Source: SZUA-442 sp963753185 (GTDB taxonomy: Bacteria; Actinomycetota; Acidimicrobiia; Spongiisociales; UBA5794). From it: 64,000 nucleotides of DNA. Below the pieces are notes generated by a model, which was given only the letters and a program-made list of their open reading frames with translations, ran no database searches and was not told the DNA's origin. Numbering within the stretch: the stretch's first letter is position 1; the number at the start of each line of letters is the position of its first letter. The position numbers and the translations under genes were made by a program. The stretch covers positions 682,001-746,000 of the forward strand of contig CAVWBO010000007.1 in the NCBI GenBank assembly GCA_963753185.1, written 5' to 3'. Shown piece after piece: positions 8,147 to 16,460 of the stretch.

Positions 8147-9609
8147 TCGACCTCACCGTCAACGAGCAGGTGCTGGCGTCCGCCGTCGCCCAGGCGAGGG
8201 ACCGCCGATTCAAGATCCCGACCTTCGCACAGATGCGCGATCCTCGACTGATCCCAGCGGACGTCACCGAACGCCTTCGGACGATCGGCCTGTGGGACCT
8301 CGACCCCCTCAACCTCTACCGGATCACGTGGCACAACGAGCCGACCCCGTCCGGTGGTGGCTTCGGTGGCGTCAACTACCTCGAGATCCCCTCGGAGATC
8401 AGCGGCGTCGATGCACGCATCGTCATGTTGGAGGGCAAGTGGTTTCCGACGGGCGCCCACAAGGTCGGCGCGGCGTTCGGCTGCCTCGCACCGAGGCTCG
8501 TGACGGGCCAGTTCGACCCTGCGACCCAGAAGGCGGTGTGGCCCTCGACGGGCAACTACTGCCGCGGCGGCGCCTACGACTCGCACCTGCTCGGTTGTGA
8601 GTCGGTCGCCATCCTCCCCGAGGGCATGAGCGCAGAGCGCTTCCGATGGCTCGAGAGCGTGGCAGGCGAGATCATCAAGACGCCCGGGAGCGAGTCGAAC
8701 GTCAAGGAGATCTTCGACAAGTGCAATGAGCTGCGGGCCTCGGGCGAGGATCTCGTCATCTTCAACCAGTTCGACGAGTTCGGGAACTACCTCTGGCACT
8801 ATGCGGTCACGGGACCTGCGATGGTCGAGGTCCTGGACGAGGTGATGGGGCCGAACGACCGGTTCGCCGGGGTGACCCTCGCCACCGGATCGGCGGGCAC
8901 GATCGGTTCGGGCGACTACCTCAAGCAGGTCTACCCGACCTCCAGGATCGCTGCGGGTGAGGCCACGGAGTGCCCGACGATGCTCTTCAACGGGTTCGGT
9001 GAGCATCGGATCGAGGGGATCGGGGACAAGCACATCCCGTGGATCCACGATGTGCGCAACACCGACATGGTGATCGGGATCGACGACGAGGCATCGATCA
9101 GCCTCATTCGCCTGTTCAACGAGCCTGCGGGCCTGGAGTACCTTGCGGATCAGGGCGTGGCGTCCGAGTTCCTCGAGAAGCTCCCGCTGCTCGGGATCTC
9201 CTGTGTCGCGAACATGTTGATGGCGGTCAAGTTCGCGAAGTACTACGAGCTCGGCTCGCACGACGTCGTGATGACCGTCGCCACCGATTCGATGGAGATG
9301 TACGGGTCACGCCTCATCGAGCTCAACGAGGAGCGTGGCGAGTTCACGTCCCTCGACGCGGCGGGTGCGTACCACCAGTACCTGATGGGGCAGAGCATCG
9401 CCCACGTGCAGGAGCTCGGCTACTACGACCGCAAGCGGATCCACAACCTGAAGTACTACACGTGGGTGGAGCAGCAGGGCAAGACATACGAGGAGATCCA
9501 GGCCCAGTGGTACGACCCCGACTACTGGACGGGCATCCAGGCCATGGTGGACCCGATCGATGCCATGATCGAGGCGTTCAACGAGCGGGTCGACGCACCG
9601 TCTGCGTGA
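8143..9609 (+). CDS. PLP-dependent beta-family enzyme (fold type II), 488 aa
   Basis: Second PLP enzyme of the cysteine synthase/tryptophan synthase beta fold. The presumed Schiff-base lysine is in KWFPTGAHKVGAAFGC (Lys107). STGNYCRGGAYDSHLLG corresponds to the substrate loop and LATGSAGTIGSGDYLK to the phosphate-binding glycine loop. At 488 aa it is longer than typical members, with an aromatic-rich C-terminal tail (IHNLKYYTWVEQQGKTYEE) that I cannot assign. It overlaps the preceding PLP gene by four bases and is the last gene of the carbamoyltransferase operon. Two adjacent, dissimilar fold-II enzymes suggest consecutive elimination steps or a hetero-oligomer. The reaction is unknown. Confidence 0.75.
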   Translation: MIDLTVNEQVLASAVAQARDRRFKIPTFAQMRDPRLIPADVTERLRTIGLWDLDPLNLYRITWHNEPTPSGGGFGGVNYLEIPSEISGVDARIVMLEGKWFPTGAHKVGAAFGCLAPRLVTGQFDPATQKAVWPSTGNYCRGGAYDSHLLGCESVAILPEGMSAERFRWLESVAGEIIKTPGSESNVKEIFDKCNELRASGEDLVIFNQFDEFGNYLWHYAVTGPAMVEVLDEVMGPNDRFAGVTLATGSAGTIGSGDYLKQVYPTSRIAAGEATECPTMLFNGFGEHRIEGIGDKHIPWIHDVRNTDMVIGIDDEASISLIRLFNEPAGLEYLADQGVASEFLEKLPLLGISCVANMLMAVKFAKYYELGSHDVVMTVATDSMEMYGSRLIELNEERGEFTSLDAAGAYHQYLMGQSIAHVQELGYYDRKRIHNLKYYTWVEQQGKTYEEIQAQWYDPDYWTGIQAMVDPIDAMIEAFNERVDAPSA

Positions 9610-9663
9610 TCCCGAGCTTCGAGCCGGCATCACCAAACTTGCCACCGGTTTGTCAGCTACTGC

Positions 9664-9675
9664 TAAAGTAGCGGA
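9664..9675 (+). promoter_or_regulatory. Leaderless promoter of the AAA ATPase gene
   Basis: TAAAGT at 9664-9669 ends six bases before ATG 9676, placing the expected transcription start on the A of the start codon. No Shine-Dalgarno is present. TTGCCA at 9639-9644 is a possible -35 (19-base spacer). A small inverted repeat (GCTACT, five bases, AGTAGC; 9656-9672) covers the -10 and could be an operator. Confidence 0.6.
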
Positions 9676-10830
9676 ATGTCCGTTGAACTGTATGACCCCG
9701 TTGCCAACCCGTACGCACCCGGCGCAGGCACACCACCTCCCGCCCTGGTCGGAAGGGACCGTGTCATCGAGGATGCCGAGGTCGCCCTCCGGCGCCTGAC
9801 ATCGGCTCGCACGAGCCAGCACCTCCTCGTGACGGGTCTGCGCGGCGTCGGAAAGACCGTCCTTCTCGGCAAGCTCGCCTCTGTCGCCGAGCGCCTCGGC
9901 TATCGGGTCATCAGGGTCGAGGCGCTCGGAGGCGAGGACACCGTCCGCAGCGTCCTGCGCCAGGCGCGCCGGATCGTGGAGGAGGCGGGTGGAGCCAGGG
10001 TCGGTCGGGCCCTGCGGTCGATCGAGTCCGTATCGCTGACCGTCGTCGGGACAGGCGTTGCCGTTGGCCGTCACGTGGGGCACCCCGATCGCGACGCCTT
10101 GGCCGACGTCGTCACCGACGTCGCCGCCGTTGCCGCCGACCGCGGCCTCGGGCTCATGCTGGCACTCGACGAGGCACAGATGCTCGATTCGCACGACCTG
10201 CGCAGGCTCCTCGCAGGCGTCCACCGATGCGGGCAGGACGGCCTTCCGCTGTACTGCCTCCTCGCGGGGCTCCCGAACCTCGTCGGCGATGTTGCTAGGG
10301 CCGCGACGTACGCAGAGCGGATGTTCACCGTTGCCGACCTCGGCCCCCTCACGCCGAGCCAGGTCGTCGAGGCGATCGTCGATCCCGCCGACGAGATCGG
10401 CGTCGCATGGTCCGATGCGGCGACCGAGAAGATCGTCGATCACTCGGACGGTTTCCCGTTCTTCGTCCAGACATGGGCGTACCACACGTGGAACGCCGCA
10501 ACCGATGCACCCATCTCGGCGGCCGACGTGGATCGTGCCGCCCCCAATGCCGAGCATGCACTGGACTCGTCGTTCTTTGCAGCACGGATAGCCCGCATCC
10601 CGTCGTCTGAGGTCGCGTACGTCCAGGCCCTCGCCTCGCTCGGATCGGGGCCGCACCGATCAGGCGAGGTCGCGGCAGCTGCGGGCAGGTCCACCCCGCA
10701 GGTCGCCGCGTTCCGGGATCGATTGATCGGCGAAGGGGTCATCTACTCGCCGCGCTACGGCTGGGTCGAGTTCGCGATCCCCCACTTCGACCGATACGTT
10801 CGACGCGCCCTTCCTCCCATCGATGGCTGA
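9676..10830 (+). CDS. AAA/STAND-type ATP-binding protein
   Basis: Soluble P-loop ATPase of 384 aa. Walker A is GLRGVGKT (residues 54-61) and Walker B is GLMLALDEAQ (about 157-166); the DEAQ ending and following helical region resemble archaeal-type/Orc1-Cdc6-like ATPases (AAA_16 group). The C-terminal part (after SSEVAYVQALASLG) has a winged-helix look (SGEVAAAAGRSTPQVAAFRDRLIGEG), so it may bind DNA. It is predicted to be leaderless. It stands between the catabolic operon and ftcD and has no clear partner. The cellular role is unknown; related proteins occur as orphan ATPases in actinobacteria and may sit in defence or stress loci, but nothing here proves that. Confidence 0.75.
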   Translation: MSVELYDPVANPYAPGAGTPPPALVGRDRVIEDAEVALRRLTSARTSQHLLVTGLRGVGKTVLLGKLASVAERLGYRVIRVEALGGEDTVRSVLRQARRIVEEAGGARVGRALRSIESVSLTVVGTGVAVGRHVGHPDRDALADVVTDVAAVAADRGLGLMLALDEAQMLDSHDLRRLLAGVHRCGQDGLPLYCLLAGLPNLVGDVARAATYAERMFTVADLGPLTPSQVVEAIVDPADEIGVAWSDAATEKIVDHSDGFPFFVQTWAYHTWNAATDAPISAADVDRAAPNAEHALDSSFFAARIARIPSSEVAYVQALASLGSGPHRSGEVAAAAGRSTPQVAAFRDRLIGEGVIYSPRYGWVEFAIPHFDRYVRRALPPIDG

Positions 10831-10887
10831 ACGCATCGCTTCGCCGATGATCCCTATCGTGGGAGTGCAGCTTTGGGAAGGACCTCC

Positions 10888-12567
10888 GTGCAGCAACTGA
10901 TCGCCTGCGTGCCGAACTTCAGTGAGGGCCGAGACCGAGCGGTCATCGACGCGATATCGGCCGCGATCACATCCGCCGGTGACGTGAGGATGCTCGATGT
11001 CGATCCCGGCCATGCGACCAACAGGACCGTCGTGACGTTCGTCGGCCCACCCGAGGCCGTCGTCGACGCTGCCGTGAGGGCAGCCTCCAAGGCGGTCGAG
11101 ACGATCGACATGCGGATCCACGCCGGTGAACACCCGCGGTTCGGGGCGATGGACGTGTGCCCGCTCGTACCGGTTGCGGGCATCTCGATGGACGAGACCG
11201 TCGCACACGCCCACGAGCTTGCCAGACGCCTCGGTGAGGAGGTGGGCCTGACCGTGTTCTGCTACGAGCATGCTGCACTCACCCCCGAGCGGAGGAATCT
11301 CGCCACCGTGCGCGCCGGAGAGTACGAGGCCCTGGCTGCCCGCCTCGATGACGCGCAGTGGGCACCGGACTTCGGCCCTGCGACGTTCAACGCGCGCTCC
11401 GGTGCGACGGCGGTCGGGGCACGGGGATTCCTGGTCGCCTACAACGTCAACCTCAACACCACATCGACGCGGATAGCGAACGCCATCGCGTTCGATGTCC
11501 GCGAGCGGGGTAGGCCGAAGCGCATCGGCGATCCGCTCACAGGGGAAATCGAGCTCGATGCGAATGGTGAGCAGGTGTGGATCCCGGGATCCCTCGAGCA
11601 CGTCAAGGCCATCGGCTGGTTCATCGAGGAGTACGGCATTGCCCAGATCTCGATGAATCTCACGGACATCGGAGCCACACCCGTCCACGTTGCGTTCGAT
11701 GAGGTCTGCGCACGCGCCGAGGCGCGTGGAGTGCGCGTGACCGGTTCCGAGCTCGTGGGGCTGATCCCGCTCGATGCGATCCTCGAGGCTGGTCGCTACT
11801 TCCTCCGAAAGCAGCATCGATCCACGGGCGTCTCGGACACCGAGCTGATCAAGATCGCCCGGAGGTCGCTCGGGCTCGATGACCTTGGCCCGTTCGATCC
11901 GATGCAGAAGATCATCGAGTACGCGATCGACGACCGCACAGATCGGCTCGTCGACTCATCTGTGCGGAGGTTCATCGAGGTGACGTCCTCGGAATCCGCC
12001 GCACCGGGCGGCGGATCGGTGGCTGCGACCGTCGGCGCGCTCGGCGCCGCCCTGGGGGTCATGGTGGCGAACCTGTCATCCCACAAACGGGGCTGGGATG
12101 ATCGCTGGGAGGAGTTCTCCGACTGGGCAGACAGGGGAAAGACCTGTCAGGACGAGCTGGTGTCACTCATCGACGCAGACACGGAGGCGTTCAATCGCGT
12201 CATGGCTGCGATCGGCATGCCGAAGGGGAGCGACAGCGACATCGCCGCCAGGGATGCAGCGATCCAGGCTGCCACACTGGGCGCGACCGAAGTGCCCCTC
12301 CGCATCATGGAGGTCAGCCTCGCTGCGATGGATGTGATCCACGCGATGGCCGCTATCGGCAACCCGGCGTCCGTCTCTGACGCCGGTGTCGCCGCCCTGT
12401 GTGCGCGCACGGCAGTCTCTGGTGCGTTCCTCAACGTCCGCATCAACGCCCAAGGACTCACCGACAGCGAGGTCGCCGCCGACTGTCTCGATCGAGGCCG
12501 TGACCTCCAGCGGAGAGCCGCCGAGCGGGAGGCCGAGATCCTCGAGGTGGTCGAAGGGCGCCTGTGA
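10888..12567 (+). CDS. ftcD: Bifunctional glutamate formimidoyltransferase/formimido-THF cyclodeaminase
   Basis: Enzyme of histidine and purine-fermentation one-carbon flow: it transfers the formimino group from formiminoglutamate (or formiminoglycine) to tetrahydrofolate and then deaminates it to methenyl-THF. Residues about 1-290 are the formiminotransferase domain (LIACVPNFSEGRD at the start, RIHAGEHPRFGAMDVCPLVP). After a linker, residues about 360-559 are the all-helical cyclodeaminase (SSESAAPGGGSVAATVGALG). At 559 aa both halves are complete, as in the mammalian fusion. GTG 10888 follows GGAAGGA; an in-frame TTG at 10873 is less likely. TATCGT near 10854 may be the -10. No hut genes are nearby, but a formiminoglycine-using purine route would fit the 1-9.6 kb locus; that link is speculative. 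Confidence 0.92.
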   Translation: MQQLIACVPNFSEGRDRAVIDAISAAITSAGDVRMLDVDPGHATNRTVVTFVGPPEAVVDAAVRAASKAVETIDMRIHAGEHPRFGAMDVCPLVPVAGISMDETVAHAHELARRLGEEVGLTVFCYEHAALTPERRNLATVRAGEYEALAARLDDAQWAPDFGPATFNARSGATAVGARGFLVAYNVNLNTTSTRIANAIAFDVRERGRPKRIGDPLTGEIELDANGEQVWIPGSLEHVKAIGWFIEEYGIAQISMNLTDIGATPVHVAFDEVCARAEARGVRVTGSELVGLIPLDAILEAGRYFLRKQHRSTGVSDTELIKIARRSLGLDDLGPFDPMQKIIEYAIDDRTDRLVDSSVRRFIEVTSSESAAPGGGSVAATVGALGAALGVMVANLSSHKRGWDDRWEEFSDWADRGKTCQDELVSLIDADTEAFNRVMAAIGMPKGSDSDIAARDAAIQAATLGATEVPLRIMEVSLAAMDVIHAMAAIGNPASVSDAGVAALCARTAVSGAFLNVRINAQGLTDSEVAADCLDRGRDLQRRAAEREAEILEVVEGRL

Positions 12568-12717
12568 GATCCGGAGGTCGCGCTGGCGGGGATCGTGCTG
12601 CCGGGTCCTGTTGTCGATCCCGGAGGCAGCCCCGGGTAGCCGCGAGTATTTCGCGTGCTTGCGCGATCGGGAGTGTGTAGGTTCCCAGTGCGCGAGATGG
12701 CCGACGAAAGGACAACC

Positions 12718-12996
12718 ATGATCGACTTCGTCCCTCACTTCACGGTGGAAGAGGCAAGGGTGCACGGCGCTTCCATCGGGATCGATTGGGACCGGGCCGC
12801 CTTCTCCGACGATGAGTTCCGTCGTGCCATGTGCATCGAGTACGAATGCGCACTCGAGGATCCTGACACGTCGCTGACGCCGCATGAAACGGCTCGCGTC
12901 GTCGTGAAGAACCTGTTCGAGTTCCCCGACTTCTATACGAGGGAGGACAAGCTCGAGGCGGCCTACGACGAGTACTGGTCGGAGCGCACGGACTGA
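12718..12996 (+). CDS. DUF5661-like small protein
   Basis: Soluble acidic protein of 92 aa. The layout FTVEEARVHGASIGIDWDRAAFSDDEFRRAMCIEYE... followed by FEFPDFYTREDKLE matches my recollection of DUF5661 proteins (an EEA-GxxLGIDW start and a conserved FPDYYTRLxKME end). No function is established for that family that I know of. ATG 12718 is chosen because GAAAGGA precedes it; ATG 12697 is in frame and possible. A TAGGTT hexamer at about 12678 could be its -10. It stands alone between ftcD and the cyclase gene, with an imperfect hairpin (about 13011-13046) following its stop. Confidence 0.7.
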   Translation: MIDFVPHFTVEEARVHGASIGIDWDRAAFSDDEFRRAMCIEYECALEDPDTSLTPHETARVVVKNLFEFPDFYTREDKLEAAYDEYWSERTD

Positions 12997-13076
12997 TCCG
13001 AACCACCCGAGCGCCGACGCGCCACATGCGTGGTGTGCCGGCGGCGGTGCAAGATGAATTGGCAGGTTGACGTCAC

Positions 13077-15959
13077 ATGGAGGGCACGGGAACCGGGGCC
13101 ACCGCTTCGCTCACGATCCTGTTCACCGACATCGAAGGCTCGACCGCGCTGTGGGTGGACCACCCCGACGTGGCGGGAATCGCTGTCGGGAAACACGACG
13201 AGATCGTGTCCGGTGCAATCACCGAACGGGGCGGACGGATCATCAAGACGACGGGAGACGGGTTCCTCGCGTCGTTCACCTCGGCTCGAGCGGGAGCTGA
13301 GGCGGCGATCACCGCACAGCTGCGCCTGGGATCCCGCAGCAGCGAGCTCATGCATGCCGCACACGTCCGGATGGCGCTCCACCTCGGCAGTGTCGAGGAA
13401 CGCGGCGGAGACATCTTCGGGCTGTCGATCCACCGCTGTGAGCGGATCATGTCGGCTGCCAGCGCAGGTCAGGTCCTCGTGTCGAGTTCCGCGGCAGGTG
13501 TCCTTCGTCACGATCTGCCCGCCGGTGCGGACCTGATCGATCTCGGCGATCAGAGGCTGCGCGGCATTCCCGGCGTCGAACGCGTGTACCAGCTCTCCCA
13601 CGAGGGGCTTCGTCGCGACTTCCCCGCGCTGACCACCGTTGCGAGTGCGCCTTCGAACCTCCCCGCCGAGTTGACCTCCTTCATCGGGAGGGAGAGGGAA
13701 TTGGCCGAGATCCTCGCCCTGATGGACGATCACAGGCTCGTCACCCTCACGGGGGAAGGGGGTGCTGGCAAGACCCGCCTCTCCGTGCAGATCGGGGCGT
13801 CACGTGCACATGACTTCACCGGTGGGGTGTGGTTCATCGGCCTCGAGTCCCTTCGAAACCCTGAGCTGGTCCCCGAGCGCTTCGCCTCCACCCTCGGCCT
13901 CGAAGAGAGGCCGGATCGGTCGTATGAGGACCTGTTGGCGGATCACCTGAGCGACAAGGTTGCACTGCTGATCGCGGACAACTGTGAGCACGTGGTCGCG
14001 TCAGTTGCACAGCTCGCGGGCACGTTGCTGAGGCGGCTGCCCGACGTCCGGATCCTCGCGACCAGTCGGCAGCGACTCGGCGTACCGGGCGAGATCGGCT
14101 ACCGCGTACCGTCGATGTCCATGCCCGATGTCGACGCCGACGTCGCGAGTATCGGCAGGTTCGAGGCAGTCCAACTGTTCGTCGATCACGCGGGCCTCGC
14201 ACGACCGGGTTTCGCCCTTTCGCCGGCCAATGCACCGGCGGTCGGGCGCATCGTGCGCCAGCTCGATGGCATCCCGCTCGCCCTCGAGCTCGCGGCGGCG
14301 AAGGCTGCAGCATTCACACCTGATCAGATCGCCGACCACCTCGATGACCGATTCCGGCTGCTGTCCCGCCCATCGACCACTGAACGCCCCCGCCATCAGA
14401 CGCTCGGAGCCGCGATCGATTGGAGTTACGACCTCCTGCCGCAAGGCGAGCGTCAGCTCTTCGCGAGCCTCTCGGTCTTCCGAGGCGGATTCGGCCTCGC
14501 GGCCGCCGGGGAGGTCTGCGGAGTACGCGACGGCGTCGACGATGTCATGCCGATGGTCGCTGAGCTCGTCGACAAATCCCTGCTGGTCGCCGACGTCGAC
14601 ATCGGGCGATACCGACTGCTCGAGACCATGCGGCGGTACGCCGCCGACCGTCTCGCCGAGTTCGGCGAGACGGAGGCGGTCGTCGAGCGCCACGCCGAGT
14701 ACTTCATCGCCTTCGCCGAGGAGGCGAGCTCGGGTCTCGACGGCCCCGACCAGGCGAAATGGCTGGCAGCTCTCGAAACGGAACGCGACAACCTCAGGGC
14801 CGCGCTCGAATGGTCGATCGACCGTGGGCCGCTGGCACTACGGCTGTCAGCTGCGATCTGGAGGTTCTGGTTGCTCCGGGGGAGACCTGCGGAAGGTCGT
14901 GACTGGCTCGAGAGATCCCTCGGCTCGGCGTCGGGGGCCGACGACCGGACTCGTGTCAGGGCCCTCCTCGGCATGGGAGCACTCGCGTCACATCAAGGGG
15001 ATCGAGACACAGCACAGGGCTACCTCGATGAGGCAGGAAGCCTCGCCGCAGAGATCGGGGACTCGAAGGCCGCAGCGGCAGCGGCAGCGGCGCTTGCGGT
15101 CATCCAGCACAAGGATGGCAACCTTCCGGCGGCCGCCGAACTCTTCCGAACCTCGCTCGAGCGGGCGCGAGCGGCATCGGACCACATTCAGGCGAGCCGA
15201 GCCCTCACGAACCTGGCGCTCGTCCTCGCCGACATGGGAGAACAGGATGAGGCGGCGGAGTGCGCTCGGCGATCGCTGGAGATCAGCAGGTCCCTCGGAA
15301 TCCCGGACCTCATCGCCGATGCGATGCTCACGACGGCAGAGATCCTCATCAACCGCGGTGACACGGTGGAGGCGCGGCATCTGGTCGAAGAAGCCCTTCG
15401 CCAGAGCAGGGAGACAGGGGTCGAGGACATCACGGCGTGGGCCCTTGCCTACCTGGGAAAGCTCTCCTTGCAGACGGCCGACCTCACGGCCTCGCGGACG
15501 TTGTTGGGCGAGGCGGTTGCGATGTTCCGTGCAATGGAGTCCCCCATGGGCGCGGAATGGGCACTGCGTCACCTCGCGATCGCTGAGCTCCGGAGTGGCG
15601 AGATCCGCGGAGCGATGGACACCGCAAGCGAGGCGCTTCGGCTTGCCGCCGAATTCGTCAGACCCGATGCCCCCCATGTCCTGCAGGTGGCAGGTCAGGT
15701 CGCCATCGCCGCGGGCAACCCGGGGGACGGCGCCGTCCTCCTCGCAGCAGCCCGGCGGGCCGGATCGCAGATGGAGCTACTTTCACCACCGTTCGAAGAA
15801 GCCGAGATGGACGCCGCCTGGGCTGCTGCCGCCTCGTTGCTTCCCGCCGAAACCCTCGAGGATGCCGGTGGTCGGGGTGCGAGTCTGGAGTTCGACGAGG
15901 TCGTCGAGCTCGCCCTCTCGGTTCTCTCCCCACGGCCCGACATCACCGGGGGCGGCTGA
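13077..15959 (+). CDS. Class III nucleotide cyclase-STAND ATPase-TPR regulator
   Basis: Multidomain signalling protein of 960 aa. Residues about 10-185 are a class III adenylate/guanylate cyclase domain: metal-binding Asp in LFTDIEGSTALW, and KTTGDGFLASF with the second Asp. Residues about 200-480 are a STAND/NB-ARC-like ATPase with P-loop LTGEGGAGKT (about 222-231), LLIADNCEHV as Walker B, and an ILATSRQRLG sensor. The remainder (about 600-900) is TPR-like helical repeats rich in Ala and Leu. The site that is usually VNxAARI reads SIHRCERI, so the transition-state Asn is replaced by His119 and catalysis may be weak or lost. No HTH is seen at the C-terminus. The ligand and output are unknown; it may be a sensor scaffold. 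Confidence 0.88.
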   Translation: MEGTGTGATASLTILFTDIEGSTALWVDHPDVAGIAVGKHDEIVSGAITERGGRIIKTTGDGFLASFTSARAGAEAAITAQLRLGSRSSELMHAAHVRMALHLGSVEERGGDIFGLSIHRCERIMSAASAGQVLVSSSAAGVLRHDLPAGADLIDLGDQRLRGIPGVERVYQLSHEGLRRDFPALTTVASAPSNLPAELTSFIGRERELAEILALMDDHRLVTLTGEGGAGKTRLSVQIGASRAHDFTGGVWFIGLESLRNPELVPERFASTLGLEERPDRSYEDLLADHLSDKVALLIADNCEHVVASVAQLAGTLLRRLPDVRILATSRQRLGVPGEIGYRVPSMSMPDVDADVASIGRFEAVQLFVDHAGLARPGFALSPANAPAVGRIVRQLDGIPLALELAAAKAAAFTPDQIADHLDDRFRLLSRPSTTERPRHQTLGAAIDWSYDLLPQGERQLFASLSVFRGGFGLAAAGEVCGVRDGVDDVMPMVAELVDKSLLVADVDIGRYRLLETMRRYAADRLAEFGETEAVVERHAEYFIAFAEEASSGLDGPDQAKWLAALETERDNLRAALEWSIDRGPLALRLSAAIWRFWLLRGRPAEGRDWLERSLGSASGADDRTRVRALLGMGALASHQGDRDTAQGYLDEAGSLAAEIGDSKAAAAAAAALAVIQHKDGNLPAAAELFRTSLERARAASDHIQASRALTNLALVLADMGEQDEAAECARRSLEISRSLGIPDLIADAMLTTAEILINRGDTVEARHLVEEALRQSRETGVEDITAWALAYLGKLSLQTADLTASRTLLGEAVAMFRAMESPMGAEWALRHLAIAELRSGEIRGAMDTASEALRLAAEFVRPDAPHVLQVAGQVAIAAGNPGDGAVLLAAARRAGSQMELLSPPFEEAEMDAAWAAAASLLPAETLEDAGGRGASLEFDEVVELALSVLSPRPDITGGG

Positions 15960-15970
15960 GGTCACTCCGG

Positions 15971-16376
15971 CTATTCATACTCCTTGTCGGCCACGAGGTA
16001 GACCGTCTCCTCACCACCTGAGACCGTCGCCATGAATCGGGTGATCCTCGGATTCAGGCCGCGGTGATGGTTGTGGATGGTCGTGACCACGCGCCACGTT
16101 TCGTCGACACCATCGATGGCGAGTCCGGGGACGACCCTGCGTTGTATGACGTCTGATGCCGCGCTCGGTGGGAGGTTGGACGCCGCATAGGCATCCTCGG
16201 GCTCTCGTCCTGTGAGGCTTCGGAGCGGGTGCATGATGAAGCTCATCAGGTCCACCGCGCTCTTGAGGGATGGTCGTATCGAACTCCGCCCAGTACACCT
16301 CGAGGCGGCGATCCCTGCTGTTCGCGAGTTGCACGGCCTGGGAGTCGGGCAGGTCGATCGATTGCCATTCGGGCAT
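15971..16376 (-). pseudogene. Hypothetical protein with single-base frameshift
   Basis: The gene starts at ATG 16376 behind AAAGGAG (MPEWQSIDLPDSQAVQ) and runs in one frame to about 16270, after which the protein-like sequence continues in a neighbouring frame (SAVDLMSFIMHPLRSLTG) to a stop at 15971. The total length is 406 bases, one more than a multiple of three. Removing one G from GGG at 16267-16269 joins the halves as TTI-LKSAVDLMSF, giving about 134 aa. I do not recognise the family; the product looks soluble. The indel may be a sequencing error or a real mutation. It is convergent with the cyclase gene. Confidence 0.65.
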
Positions 16377-16460
16377 TGCCTTCTCCTTTCGGGACCATCC
16401 GGACGCTACTCGCTTGGTCCTGGCCGTGCAGCCCTCCTCCCGGTGACGGCGAAGCGGCCG

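Noticed and set aside
7849..9261. 470-codon minus-strand frame opposite the PLP genes
   Set aside because: No motif, antisense to two well-supported enzymes, composition typical of GC shadows.
14128..16035. 635-codon plus-strand frame within the cyclase gene
   Set aside because: Ser/Arg/Pro-rich shadow frame; the overlapping cyclase-STAND-TPR frame carries all the motifs.
16377..16460. Possible terminator or small gene between the frameshifted gene and the MDR gene
   Set aside because: No clear stem with a good spacing and no start with a Shine-Dalgarno that gives a protein-like frame.
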